A DNA stretch of 64,000 nucleotides from Caldilineaceae bacterium. Its GTDB lineage: Bacteria; Chloroflexota; Anaerolineae; Caldilineales; Caldilineaceae. The number at the start of each line of letters is the position of its first letter. The stretch's first letter is position 1. A model generated the notes under the pieces. The model saw only the letters and a list, made by a program, of their open reading frames with translations. It ran no database searches and had not been told where the DNA came from. Positions 25,293-34,499 of the stretch are shown here, piece after piece. The position numbers and the translations under genes are program-made. The DNA lies in contig OY282376.1 in the NCBI GenBank assembly GCA_958295845.1, positions 3,547,022-3,611,021 on the forward strand. The letters are read 5' to 3'.

Positions 25293-27422
25293 CTACTTGG
25301 CCATGTTTCGGAGGGCATGGAAGATCGGTAATGGACTCCAGTCGTTGCGCACGATACCCCACTGGGCCTTTTCGGTTCCGTCGGCGACTACGCGGAAGTT
25401 CAGGTTCCACAGGAAGGCGGGACCAGCCCAGCCCCAGTTGCGCATCATCTGGAAGGCCTCGACCGTCCAGCGGGCCTGCTCGTCGAAGTCGTTGTCATTG
25501 GCGTAGCCGTAGCGGGGGTCGAAGGCGCCGCCGGCGGCCCAACCGAACTCGGTCGGCCAGATTGGGATGTTGCCGGCTCCGTAGCGCAAGGCGAGGTTGC
25601 GGTAGCCTTCCATGGTGCTGCGGAAACTCCACGAGTGATGGGGGTTGTCGCAAGCGCCGTTGAAGTGCTGGTTGCCGGTCTGTTGGATGGCTTCGCATGC
25701 GCTCTGCCAGACCGCATTGGGCGGCACGTTATAGCCGCTGGGGTGGGCGCCGAAGCCGTCGACGTAGTTGGCCAGTCCCTGCTGCAGCATGGCTTCGAAG
25801 TAGCGGAAGTCATCCATGGCCAGAGAGCCGTTGTCGCCGGCAGGTGTCAGGGCGCCGCTGATTACATACATTGACGGGCAAGCGGCCTTGATCGCGCCGT
25901 ATGAGGGGCGCAGCAGGGCCATGTATTCGCTGGGATTGATGGGACGGTTGCCCCATTCGTAGTGCAGATTCTGCTCGTTCCAGACTTCGATGGCTTTCAC
26001 GGACGAGCCGCAGTATTCGCCTGCGAGCCGGCCGAGGAAGCTGGCGAAGGTCTGGGGGTCGGCGGGCGGGCCGCCAACGGTGCCGTCGTAGCCTGATTCG
26101 CGAGACCAGTTGGGCGCATTGACTACGCTGAACAGGAGATTGAGTCCGCGCGAATTGGCGGCGTTCACGAGCGGCCAGATGTCACCAAAGCCGTATTGCC
26201 CCTGATTGGATTCAAAGACCTTCCATTCGATCTGCTGCTTCACCCAACCGAAGCCCAGCTCGCGGGTCTTGTCCATGGCAATGCCTTCCTGGCCATTGTG
26301 AATCATGTGGGCCTGGACGCCGTAGCCGAAGCCGATGCCCGGGAGCCTGGTTGCGGGCGCTGAGGGGGCTGGGGCTGGGGCGGGAGCGGCAGCCGGTGGC
26401 GCGGCTTCGGGCCGGGCCGGGATTTCGGACTCGGCGAATTTCTTGACGCCGGTGAGGGAGCCGACCAACTCGGTCAGGTCGCGATAGATCCAGGCAGGTT
26501 CGCTGACGCCGGACACTTCGACCTGGAACCATTCTTCACTGGGGCCGAGACCGGTAATCTTCACCTGTGTGCCGGCTGTGAGGACGCTCAGGATTGGGTA
26601 TTCGGTGCCGGGTCCGCCGCGGACATTGAGATGGGTCGGCTGGCTGACTGCGAAGGGACCTCCGGTCGCGGGCGGTTGCGGCGCGGGCTGCGGTTGGGGC
26701 TGGGTTGCGGTGCCACCTCCGGAGGGAGGCGCACTCGAACCGCCCTGAGGGATCCATATTCTCGTACCCCAGAACACAGTGTTGGCATCGGCGAGGCTAT
26801 TGGCCCGCATGATGGAAGTGACTGTGGTTCCGTTATTGAATGCGATGCGGCTGAGGGTATCGCCAAGTTGCACTTCGTACCAGAAGCCGCCTGTGCCGCT
26901 GGTAGGCGTGCCCCCGGTTGTGCCGCTGCCGCCGCCGCCGCCGGTCGTCCCGGAACCAGGAATGCACAGGCTCTGGCCGATATAGACGTAGGAGGTTACG
27001 GAGACCCCGTTGGCCTGGGCCAGGCTCTGAATGGTTACGGCGTAGTTGACGGCAATGCCGGAAAGCGTTTCGCCGGCAATGACGTTATGGGATTGGGCAC
27101 ATGTCGCTGGCTGCGAAGGCGCGGCCTGCTGTCCTGTCGTTGGGATCCGGAGGCTCTGGCCGACAAAAATATGATTGGGATCGGCTATGTTGTTGGCGGT
27201 AACAAGTGCCTGGAGGGTAACGCCGTAGTTGGCGGCGATACGGGAAAGGCTCTCGCCGGCCTGCACGGTGTGCGTTGTGTAGCTTGTAGTCTGGGGGCTC
27301 ACGTTGCGCTGCAGCGAAGCTGCCATAACGGACTGCGGCAACAGTGAGAAAAGCAAAAACGTCGCGATCGATATCAGCCAGATGCGACGGGACGCTCTTA
27401 GCTGTGTTGTACCTGCACGCAT
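25293..27422 (-). CDS. Secreted LysM-SH3 protein with clan-A glycoside hydrolase-like domain
   Basis: 709 residues from ATG 27422, with AAGGAG upstream. Signal peptide ~12-35. Three LysM domains: '[17 protein letters not shown]', '[17 protein letters not shown]' and '[17 protein letters not shown]'. Then an SH3b-like domain '[27 protein letters not shown]' and a Pro/Ala linker. The C-terminal ~300 residues look like a (beta/alpha)8 glycosidase: '[15 protein letters not shown]', acid/base Glu in '[13 protein letters not shown]' and candidate nucleophile Glu in '[13 protein letters not shown]'. The substrate is unknown. Probably exported and bound to the cell wall. Confidence 0.88.
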   Translation of the reverse strand: MRAGTTQLRASRRIWLISIATFLLFSLLPQSVMAASLQRNVSPQTTSYTTHTVQAGESLSRIAANYGVTLQALVTANNIADPNHIFVGQSLRIPTTGQQAAPSQPATCAQSHNVIAGETLSGIAVNYAVTIQSLAQANGVSVTSYVYIGQSLCIPGSGTTGGGGGSGTTGGTPTSGTGGFWYEVQLGDTLSRIAFNNGTTVTSIMRANSLADANTVFWGTRIWIPQGGSSAPPSGGGTATQPQPQPAPQPPATGGPFAVSQPTHLNVRGGPGTEYPILSVLTAGTQVKITGLGPSEEWFQVEVSGVSEPAWIYRDLTELVGSLTGVKKFAESEIPARPEAAPPAAAPAPAPAPSAPATRLPGIGFGYGVQAHMIHNGQEGIAMDKTRELGFGWVKQQIEWKVFESNQGQYGFGDIWPLVNAANSRGLNLLFSVVNAPNWSRESGYDGTVGGPPADPQTFASFLGRLAGEYCGSSVKAIEVWNEQNLHYEWGNRPINPSEYMALLRPSYGAIKAACPSMYVISGALTPAGDNGSLAMDDFRYFEAMLQQGLANYVDGFGAHPSGYNVPPNAVWQSACEAIQQTGNQHFNGACDNPHHSWSFRSTMEGYRNLALRYGAGNIPIWPTEFGWAAGGAFDPRYGYANDNDFDEQARWTVEAFQMMRNWGWAGPAFLWNLNFRVVADGTEKAQWGIVRNDWSPLPIFHALRNMAK

Positions 27423-27512
27423 ATGTAACTCCTTATTCAGATCCAACTTTAGTCTAAGAAGGAAAGATCTTATACACCGGAATAATCATTCTGCACCGTT
27501 TCCGCATTGAAG

Positions 27513-28910
27513 TCAAGACGAAATCAGTTCTTGCATCAACGCAATGCCAACGCGAATGCCACGATAGAAGTTCGGTAGGTGTAGTTTTTCGTTTGGGGCG
27601 TGAAGATTATCGTCCGGGAGACCGAAGCCCATGAAAAGGATAGGAATTCCGAGCGATTCCTGGACAACGGTTGCAATCGGGATTGAGCCTCCTTCGCGGC
27701 TGAAGACCGGTTCAACGCCGAAGACAGTCTTGTATGCTCGGGCCGCGGCCTGCATTTCGGGCACATCGAGAGGCACAACAGTGGCAGGCGCGTGCTGGAG
27801 CGTATTGACGGATACTTCAACAGTCGGGGGCGCAATCTGCTTAAGAAATTGCTCGAGCATGGGCCCGATGGCAGAGGAGTGCTGGTCGGGAACCAGTCGA
27901 CAGCTGACTTTGGCGTGGGCTTCGGCAGGGATAACGGTCTTGAATCCGTCGTCGATGAATCCGCCCCACATGCCGTTGATCTCGAGGGTGGGCCGCGCGC
28001 CAATCCGTTCGGTTACGGTGTAGCCCTCTTCGCCCCAGACCGCGGGCGCGCCCGACTCCTGCAGAAGCTCGACGTCGCCGTAGGGTACCTTCGCCAGGGC
28101 GATCCGCTCACTTTCGGTCAATTCCTGAACTTCGTCGTAGAAGCCGGGAACAGCGACGCGGCCAGAGCTGTCATGTAGCTGCGCCAGCAGTGCGGCGAGG
28201 GCTTGATTTGGGTTATGGACTGCGCCGCCAAACATGCCGCTGTGGAGATCCTGGGAGGGACCATTTACGGTAATCTCGCCGGCCCACACGCCGCGCAGGC
28301 CGTAGATGATCATTGGCTGATCGGGCGACAGGATGTGGGTGTCGGAGATGAGGCAGACATCGGCTGAGAGCTTTTTGGTCTGCGCGGGCAGGTAGGCGTA
28401 CAAGGCTGGGCTGCCAACTTCCTCCTCGCCTTCGACAAGGAATTTGACGTTGACGGGCAGCGATCCTGAGGTTGCCAGGAGAGCTTCGACGGCGGCGACG
28501 TGGGCGAACAGTTGTCCCTTGTCGTCAGATGCCCCGCGGGCAAAGAGATTGTCGCCGCGTAAGGTTGGCTCGAAGGGCGGCGAATTCCACAGCTCTTCGG
28601 GATCGACCGGCTGAACGTCGTAATGGCCGTAAATCAGGACTGTCGGGGCGCCGTCGCCGGCGTGCAGCCAGTCGCTGTAGACGATTGGATGGCCGTCGGT
28701 GGGGACAGTTTCCACATTTTGCAGGCCGGCGGCCTCCATTTTGCGGGCGAGCCAGGCGGCGGCCCGCTCTACATCGGCCGTGTGCCGGGAGAGCGTACTG
28801 ACGCTGGGTATGCGCAGCCAGTCGCTCAGGTCTTCAAGCTGGCTCGATTGGGCGGATTGCAGGTAGGCCTCGAGATTGGTGTCGGGCGTTGGTACTTGGG
28901 AAGGATTCAC
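27513..28910 (-). CDS. M20-family metallopeptidase (dipeptidase-like)
   Basis: 465 residues from GTG 28910. M20 motifs: 'VLIYGHYDVQPVD' (metal ligands His and Asp), 'ARGASDDKGQ' and 'VEGEEEVGS' (catalytic Glu pair). The dimerisation lid domain occupies the middle part ('LRGVWAGEITVNGPSQDLHSG'). Family members cleave dipeptides or acyl-amino acids and use two zinc ions. It is the first gene of a long minus-strand catabolic stretch in coordinate order, but no direct pathway link is visible. Confidence 0.92.
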   Translation of the reverse strand: MNPSQVPTPDTNLEAYLQSAQSSQLEDLSDWLRIPSVSTLSRHTADVERAAAWLARKMEAAGLQNVETVPTDGHPIVYSDWLHAGDGAPTVLIYGHYDVQPVDPEELWNSPPFEPTLRGDNLFARGASDDKGQLFAHVAAVEALLATSGSLPVNVKFLVEGEEEVGSPALYAYLPAQTKKLSADVCLISDTHILSPDQPMIIYGLRGVWAGEITVNGPSQDLHSGMFGGAVHNPNQALAALLAQLHDSSGRVAVPGFYDEVQELTESERIALAKVPYGDVELLQESGAPAVWGEEGYTVTERIGARPTLEINGMWGGFIDDGFKTVIPAEAHAKVSCRLVPDQHSSAIGPMLEQFLKQIAPPTVEVSVNTLQHAPATVVPLDVPEMQAAARAYKTVFGVEPVFSREGGSIPIATVVQESLGIPILFMGFGLPDDNLHAPNEKLHLPNFYRGIRVGIALMQELISS

Positions 28911-29012
28911 GGGGAGGGACCTCCAGCGGCTCGCGGGGAGCCAAATTGACGCTCGATTGAATTTCGTTCGCTGTAAGAGACGCGTGGTCGGAAAGTAGGG
29001 CCGGGGCTCTCG

Positions 29013-29447
29013 TCAGCCAGGCAGATCGACGACAACGAACTGCTGGTCGACTGAGACTTCGAAGGTTTCTGCGGTGTAGGGGCCCGGCTGATAGGTTGAA
29101 GGAATATCGTCTGCGGGTGCGACTTCTACATCGTAGCGGCGGGTGCGTACCGTGGCGGGGTCGACCCAGGACTGGCCGGTCTTTACATCGTATTCCCAGC
29201 CGTGCCAGGGGCAGCGAAGAATCTCGCCGCGCCTCTCGTACCTATATTCGCCGCCAGGCTTGTCGGCCATCACGAAACCGGTGAGCCTGCCTTCGCAGAG
29301 GGGACCGCCCTGGTGCGGGCAGGTATTTCGAAGGGCGTAGAACTCGCCTTTAATGTTGAATACGCCAATGGAGCGTCCGCCGACATCGATGATTTTGCGT
29401 TCTCCCGGCGGAATCTCATCTACGGTTGCGACAACGTGTTTTGCCAT
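29013..29447 (-). CDS. Rieske [2Fe-2S] ferredoxin-like protein
   Basis: 144 residues with the Rieske pair 'CPHQGGPLC' (about 43-51) and 'CPWHGWEYD' (about 79-84), i.e. CxH and CxxH. No membrane segment and no oxygenase catalytic domain, so it is a soluble electron carrier or small subunit rather than a full oxygenase. It follows the amidohydrolase gene by 9 bases. It could feed electrons to an oxygenase encoded elsewhere. Confidence 0.93.
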   Translation of the reverse strand: MAKHVVATVDEIPPGERKIIDVGGRSIGVFNIKGEFYALRNTCPHQGGPLCEGRLTGFVMADKPGGEYRYERRGEILRCPWHGWEYDVKTGQSWVDPATVRTRRYDVEVAPADDIPSTYQPGPYTAETFEVSVDQQFVVVDLPG

Positions 29448-29456
29448 TGCAGTTCT

Positions 29457-30632
29457 CTACAGCTTGTACAGCTCGCGGGCGTTATCGGCCATGAATTTGC
29501 GCCGCCGCTCTTTGTCCAGCGGGACGGGAAAGGCTCGATCAGGGGCGTCGAAGTCCCAGTGTGGGTAGTCGGTAGCGAAGAGGAGACGGTCGTCCAAATC
29601 CAGGTGGCCAAGCAACTGGCGGAACTGATTGGGCTGGAACGGCTCCTCCATGGGTTGCGTGCTGACCCAGAAGTGTCGTCGGAAGATCTCTGAGGGTGGT
29701 TCGGTTACGTGCGGCACCTCGCTGCCCAGTTTGCGCCATGAACTGTCCATCCGCCAAAGGAGCGGGGCAATCCATGCGAAACCGCCTTCGATGAGCACGA
29801 ACTTGAGCGTCGGGAATTCGTGGAAGACGCCTTCGAATATCAGGCTGATGACCTGCGCCTGGAAGGTCTGGGGCATACCGCCGTGGTCTTCGATGTAGTG
29901 GTTTGGGTAGCCTGAGCCGGTAATGGGTCCGCCGCCGGCGCCGCCGAAATGGATTGCAATCGGCACGTCGTGGCGGCTGGCAGCCTCATACATGGGCCAG
30001 TATTTTCGCCGTCCAAGGGGTTCCTTTGTGCGGGCGATGACGAGTGCGTGGACGAACCCCGGATGGCTGCCCCACCTGTCGATCTCTGCGGCGGACAGTT
30101 GGCCGTCTTCCCAGGGGACGATGATGGAGGCGCGCAGGCGGGGCTCCGGTTCGAGCCATTCGGCCAATTGCCATTCATTGGTGGCGCGGGCGAAAGCGGC
30201 TCCGAAGGCCAGATTGCGCTGTTCGCCAGCGCCGACCAGCGGATTGAGGACGCCTACTTCGATATTCCACTCGTCCAGTAGCTGTTTCTGGAGAAGAGGC
30301 AGGTTTGAGCCGGGGGGTGTTCCGTCGCCGGGCCAAGCGTCGTGGCGGGCTGCATTGGGCATCGCGCGGGGATAGTGTGAGCCGTCAAAACCACGCTGTC
30401 CGAAAGTCCGGTGATAGTCCTGCCAGGGCTCGTCGAGATAGTCGCGCAGCACGTCCTGCGTGGGGAAATAGATATGGATGTCGGTATCGATTATGGCCGT
30501 GTCCAAGGGCGCGCGATAGCGGGCACTCTGTTGAACGGAGGCAGAGGGATTTTTTGGGTCATGACCATTCGTCCGGTCTTTGGTTGCCGGGCCGCTCTCC
30601 ACTGTTGCGGTCGAATCGAATCGGGTCGACAT
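29457..30632 (-). CDS. Amidohydrolase family 2 (ACMSD-like) metal-dependent hydrolase/decarboxylase
   Basis: 391 residues. After an unstructured N-terminus, 'AIIDTDIHIYFP' supplies metal-binding Asp/His. Later motifs are 'PIAIHFGGAGG', 'LKFVLIEGGFAWIAPLLWRMD' and 'LLFATDYPHWDFD', where the Asp is the usual catalytic residue. The pattern is that of the ACMSD/aminocarboxymuconate-semialdehyde decarboxylase-like branch. GAGGACAACC precedes the ATG. It is a paralogue of the next gene upstream, and is tightly linked to the Rieske gene. Confidence 0.88.
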   Translation of the reverse strand: MSTRFDSTATVESGPATKDRTNGHDPKNPSASVQQSARYRAPLDTAIIDTDIHIYFPTQDVLRDYLDEPWQDYHRTFGQRGFDGSHYPRAMPNAARHDAWPGDGTPPGSNLPLLQKQLLDEWNIEVGVLNPLVGAGEQRNLAFGAAFARATNEWQLAEWLEPEPRLRASIIVPWEDGQLSAAEIDRWGSHPGFVHALVIARTKEPLGRRKYWPMYEAASRHDVPIAIHFGGAGGGPITGSGYPNHYIEDHGGMPQTFQAQVISLIFEGVFHEFPTLKFVLIEGGFAWIAPLLWRMDSSWRKLGSEVPHVTEPPSEIFRRHFWVSTQPMEEPFQPNQFRQLLGHLDLDDRLLFATDYPHWDFDAPDRAFPVPLDKERRRKFMADNARELYKL

Positions 30633-30713
30633 GGTTGTCCTCCTATTTTGTCGATAGGCGACGTGAAGTCAGGTATGGGATTGGGTCACTGTCTCGACGC
30701 CATGATCGTCATT

Positions 30714-31736
30714 TCACAGCCGGTAGAATTGGCGCGCGTTGGCGCTGCAGATCTTGTTTCGCTGGTCGGCGGTCAACAGGTCCAGCAGGATGTCCTGGTC
30801 GTCGTGAGGATGGGGATAGTCACTGGCGTAGAGGAGCAGGTCTTCGGCGCCGCACTGGTCGAGAATTTGCGCCAGATGCAGGGGATTGGGCGGCGCGTCC
30901 AAGGGTTGGATGGTGAAACGCAGGTGCTCGCGCATGTATTCGGAGGGGGGTCGGCGGACGTAGGGGGTGTTGTGGCGCAGCCCCTTCCACTCCTTGTCGA
31001 TGCGCCACATCAGTGACGGCAGCCAGGTGAATCCACCTTCGATAAGCGCGACGCGCAACTGTGGAAAGCGTTCAAAGGCGCCTTCGCATACCAGGTTGAT
31101 CACCTGTGATTGAAAAATCTGCGCCATGTTGGCGTAGTCTTCGATGTAGTAGGAGGGCCAGCCGGTGGGCGTTGGGGGATGGCCGGGCGCGCCGCCGTAA
31201 TGGATGCCGATAGCGAGGTCGTGCTTGACGGCGGCTGCGTAAATCGGGTCGTAGCGGCGATTGCCGTAGGGCGCCTCGGCGCGCACGGGCAGGATTACCT
31301 GAACGAAGCCGGGGTGATCGGCCCATCTTTCGATTTCCTGTGCTGCGAGGCGCGGGTTGTGGCTGGGCACGACGATGGATGCTCTCAGGCGGGGCTCTTT
31401 TTCGAGCCAGTGGTCCACCTGCCACTGGTTTACGGCGGTGGCCAGAGAGGCGGCCAGGTCTTCGTTGCGAACACTCTGGACGCGGTAGGCGCAGTTGAGG
31501 ATGCCGATGTCGGCGACGTCAAGGGCGCGTGCCTGCACTTCAGCCAGGTCTGGTTTGGGGCTGCTGTCGGCGCGAGCTGAGTTTGGAACGGTTTCGGGGT
31601 AGTCGGCCGCGTCGGGACCGTTGAAAGCCGACTCGCGACAGTAGTCGAGCCAGTGGTCCGGCAAGTAAGGATACAAGGCCTCAAGCGCCGGGACCTCGTT
31701 ATGGATGTCGCAGTCGATGCGGTTCGGTTCGGACAT
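30714..31736 (-). CDS. Amidohydrolase family 2 paralogue
   Basis: 340 residues. 'IDCDIHNEVPALEALYPYLPDHW', 'AIGIHYGGAPGHPPTPTGWP', 'LRVALIEGGFTWLPSLMWRID' and 'LLLYASDYPHPHDDQDILL' correspond position by position to the 29457-30632 protein, so the two genes are paralogues. The pair is separated by 81 bases. Substrate unknown; probable decarboxylase or hydrolase of a carboxylated ring compound. Confidence 0.87.
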   Translation of the reverse strand: MSEPNRIDCDIHNEVPALEALYPYLPDHWLDYCRESAFNGPDAADYPETVPNSARADSSPKPDLAEVQARALDVADIGILNCAYRVQSVRNEDLAASLATAVNQWQVDHWLEKEPRLRASIVVPSHNPRLAAQEIERWADHPGFVQVILPVRAEAPYGNRRYDPIYAAAVKHDLAIGIHYGGAPGHPPTPTGWPSYYIEDYANMAQIFQSQVINLVCEGAFERFPQLRVALIEGGFTWLPSLMWRIDKEWKGLRHNTPYVRRPPSEYMREHLRFTIQPLDAPPNPLHLAQILDQCGAEDLLLYASDYPHPHDDQDILLDLLTADQRNKICSANARQFYRL

Positions 31737-31830
31737 CGGATTAGCGGGACTGTGGCCGGTTCAGGAAAGTGCCAGGGTCATCGTACTCGAATTTGAGGGC
31801 GCGAGCAATTCGGTAAACTGTTCCTGCGGT

Positions 31831-32730
31831 TCATTCGACCGGCAACCCCCAGTCAGCGCGGGCTTTTTCGATTGGGATGAGATCTTTGATGCCATGGACG
31901 GTGTGACCCTCGCCGCCCGCCACCCAGCGATGGTCTGCGGGTTCGCTGGCCGGTTGATAGCGCACATCGCAGCTCAGGCGGAAGCGATTGGTCAGATTTG
32001 TGGTCGAGGCGTGCATGGTGTGCATGCCAAATATGATAGCGTCACCCATGAAGAATTCACCGGTAAGCCACTCGCCGCCAAACTTTTCGACGATCTCCAT
32101 TGGGTCCTTTGTGAACCAACCGTCGATGCCATCGCGGTCGACGTCCATGCGCCCGTATGTATCGCGGATGCGGGAAAAGCTGGACAGGCCGTGGGATCCC
32201 CGGCACACTGCCAAGGTGCCATGGTGGACAGGAATGTCGCCGAATGGAATCCAGACGGTGTGGAGATTACCGGATCCACGGCCCATGTAGACGAAGTCAT
32301 AGTGGGCGCCGGTGTACTGCTCGTTGCCGACGGCGCGCAGCCATTTGTAGTCGAAGGTGAGCGCGGGCTCGCCGAAGTAGGCGGCAAAGAATTCGAAGAG
32401 CTCGGTGGCCTGGAGGACGGCGAGGACGTCTTCGTGGTAAGCGATGCGCCTCATCTTGGCGCCGCGGCCGCCCTTGGGCATCACGCCTTCGAGCACAGGG
32501 GCTTCCGGGGTCAGGACATTCTGTTCGGCCATGTAGTGAAGGATCGTGGAACGCGCCTGCTGCACTTTTTGGCGTTCGATCAGCCCGCGCAGGAGGAGAT
32601 AGCCATCCTCGGCCATTTGGGCGTGCAGGGCTTGCATATCGGGCAAGAGGTCCTGGCTGTCCCTGAGTGTGCCCAAGGTTCCGCCTGGGTAGGTTGTGTC
32701 TCGATAGCCAAAGCGAATGTTCATCGTCAT
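31831..32730 (-). CDS. Phytanoyl-CoA dioxygenase (PhyH)-like Fe(II)/2-oxoglutarate oxygenase
   Basis: 299 residues. The double-stranded beta helix pattern is seen in 'GAHYDFVYMGRGSGNLHTVWIPFGDIPVHHGTLAVCRGSH' (HxD iron ligands in 'HYD') and a distal His in 'FGMHTMHASTTNLTNRFRLSCDVRYQ', with Arg for 2-oxoglutarate. It is 94 bases after the amidohydrolase paralogue. Likely cytoplasmic. The family hydroxylates small molecules. Confidence 0.87.
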   Translation of the reverse strand: MTMNIRFGYRDTTYPGGTLGTLRDSQDLLPDMQALHAQMAEDGYLLLRGLIERQKVQQARSTILHYMAEQNVLTPEAPVLEGVMPKGGRGAKMRRIAYHEDVLAVLQATELFEFFAAYFGEPALTFDYKWLRAVGNEQYTGAHYDFVYMGRGSGNLHTVWIPFGDIPVHHGTLAVCRGSHGLSSFSRIRDTYGRMDVDRDGIDGWFTKDPMEIVEKFGGEWLTGEFFMGDAIIFGMHTMHASTTNLTNRFRLSCDVRYQPASEPADHRWVAGGEGHTVHGIKDLIPIEKARADWGLPVE

Positions 32731-32811
32731 TCTCTTTCGGGTGACTGAGGCTGTAGTGCAGCGTAAGCGGGAATGGCCGCTCGTCGCAGCGTCAGCTATC
32801 GGGAGCGTCTG

Positions 32812-34263
32812 CTATTGGGAGCGTCTGCGCAGTTGCAGCATGGCTGGCCCGCGCAGTAGTCCCCAGACGCTCATCACCAGGGCCAGCGCAACGATTGCCA
32901 TCGTCGTGAAAGAGACATCCCGCAATGCGGTGGTCTGCGCCACGGCGGCGGCCTCGGTCACGTCGCCAGCGAAATCCGACCCGGCGTAGACAAAGACGCG
33001 GCTGGCCCACAGCGCGCCCAAGGCGGCGACACCAGCGGTATTTCCCAGGGTTCGGCAGATAACGTTGATGCCGCTTACGACGCCCAATCTTTCCCTGGGT
33101 ACCGAACCCATCACCGCGCTGTTGTTGGGCGACTGAAATGTGCCCATTCCGAGCCCCAGCGGCAAGACCCGAAGAATGTAGCCGAGGATTGACGTTTCGG
33201 CGGTGAGTGTGCTGACAGTGTAGCAGCCGAATGCCAGCATTACCAATCCGGCGGTGGCGATCAGCCGGTACCCGAAACGGTCCGAGAATATCCCCGAAAT
33301 CGGTGAGGCCAGGCCGAAGAAGACCATCGTGGTCGTCAGCAGCAGTCCGACGACAGTAGGTTCCAATTTGAGGAGATTGCTCAGATAGAAGGGGAGGAGG
33401 AGGGTAATGCCGCCGGTCACGATGAAACTGATCAGCCGCATCGACAGGTTCAGGCTGAAGAGTGTGTTGGCAAAGAGCGACAGGTCGAGGAGGGGATCCT
33501 TTACGCGGAACTCGGTGCGAATGAAGAGCGCGAGGGCAAGCAGAGAGAATGCCAATAGGGCGAGCATGGCGGGGGACCGAAAGCCATTGCGCTGTCCGAT
33601 GGTAAGAAAGAGCATGAGGGCCAAAAGAAAGGAGAAGAAGGTCGAAAAACCGATCCAGTCAAAGCTTTGTCGGGCTCCGGGGGTGGTGTTTGGCAGGTAG
33701 CGCCAGGCCAGAAAAAAGCTGACGAAACCCATTGGAGGGCCAACGAAGAAGATCCAGCGCCACGAGAGGAATTCGAGGAGAGCGCCGCCAAGAATCGGGC
33801 CGGCGATGCCACCGACAGAAACGGTGGCGCTGAAGAGGCCGAGAGCTTTGCCGCGCTCGGAACCGGGGAAGGTTTCGGTCACGATACCCATGCTGAGAGC
33901 AGTTGCAAACGCGCCGCCGATGGCCTGGAGGACGCGGAAGAAGAGGAGGAACTCAATGTTCGGGGCAAACCCGGCGAGGACAGACGCGATGGCGAAAGCG
34001 ATGGTGCCGCTGAGGAAGATGGGCTTTTTGCCCACGATGTCTCCCAGCCTGCCTACGCCCAGCATGATGGCTGTTTGCGTGAGAGAGAAGGAGAGTACGA
34101 CCCACTGGATGAGGGCGAAGTCGACGTCAAATTCGGTGACCAGCGCGGGCAACACTACTCTGACGACGCCGCCGTCGAAGGAGGCGAGAAAGATGCCTGA
34201 GCCGAGCGCAGCGAAGACATGCCACTTGCGCTCGACGAAAAGTTGATCGGTGGGCTTAGCCAT
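32812..34263 (-). CDS. MFS transporter, DHA2 (14-TM) type, paralogue 1
   Basis: 483 residues, very hydrophobic with about 14 predicted helices. The loop 'GVGRLGDIVGKKPIFLSG' is the MFS motif A between helices 2 and 3. 'GIVTETFPGSERGKALG' is typical of the DHA2/EmrB group. It is one of three tandem paralogues on the same strand. It may export drugs or carry metabolites of the surrounding catabolic genes. Confidence 0.92.
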   Translation of the reverse strand: MAKPTDQLFVERKWHVFAALGSGIFLASFDGGVVRVVLPALVTEFDVDFALIQWVVLSFSLTQTAIMLGVGRLGDIVGKKPIFLSGTIAFAIASVLAGFAPNIEFLLFFRVLQAIGGAFATALSMGIVTETFPGSERGKALGLFSATVSVGGIAGPILGGALLEFLSWRWIFFVGPPMGFVSFFLAWRYLPNTTPGARQSFDWIGFSTFFSFLLALMLFLTIGQRNGFRSPAMLALLAFSLLALALFIRTEFRVKDPLLDLSLFANTLFSLNLSMRLISFIVTGGITLLLPFYLSNLLKLEPTVVGLLLTTTMVFFGLASPISGIFSDRFGYRLIATAGLVMLAFGCYTVSTLTAETSILGYILRVLPLGLGMGTFQSPNNSAVMGSVPRERLGVVSGINVICRTLGNTAGVAALGALWASRVFVYAGSDFAGDVTEAAAVAQTTALRDVSFTTMAIVALALVMSVWGLLRGPAMLQLRRRSQ

Positions 34264-34499
34264 GGCGGTTGATGAATTGCACCTTTTCGCTAGGATGAAA
34301 AGAACTGACTGGGGAGCCAGTTACGCGGCTCGGACGATCAGTGGGAACGCACGGACCTTGCTTTAGTGTTCAAATGCTGATGTCGGCCGGCATTCACCTA
34401 CACGAAACGGCCGGACAGGCGGAATTCCTTGGGCGTGGTTTCTGACCTTGACAGGGAGACCGAAGAGTCGGCGCGCGCAAGAGCCGATCATTGTCCACT

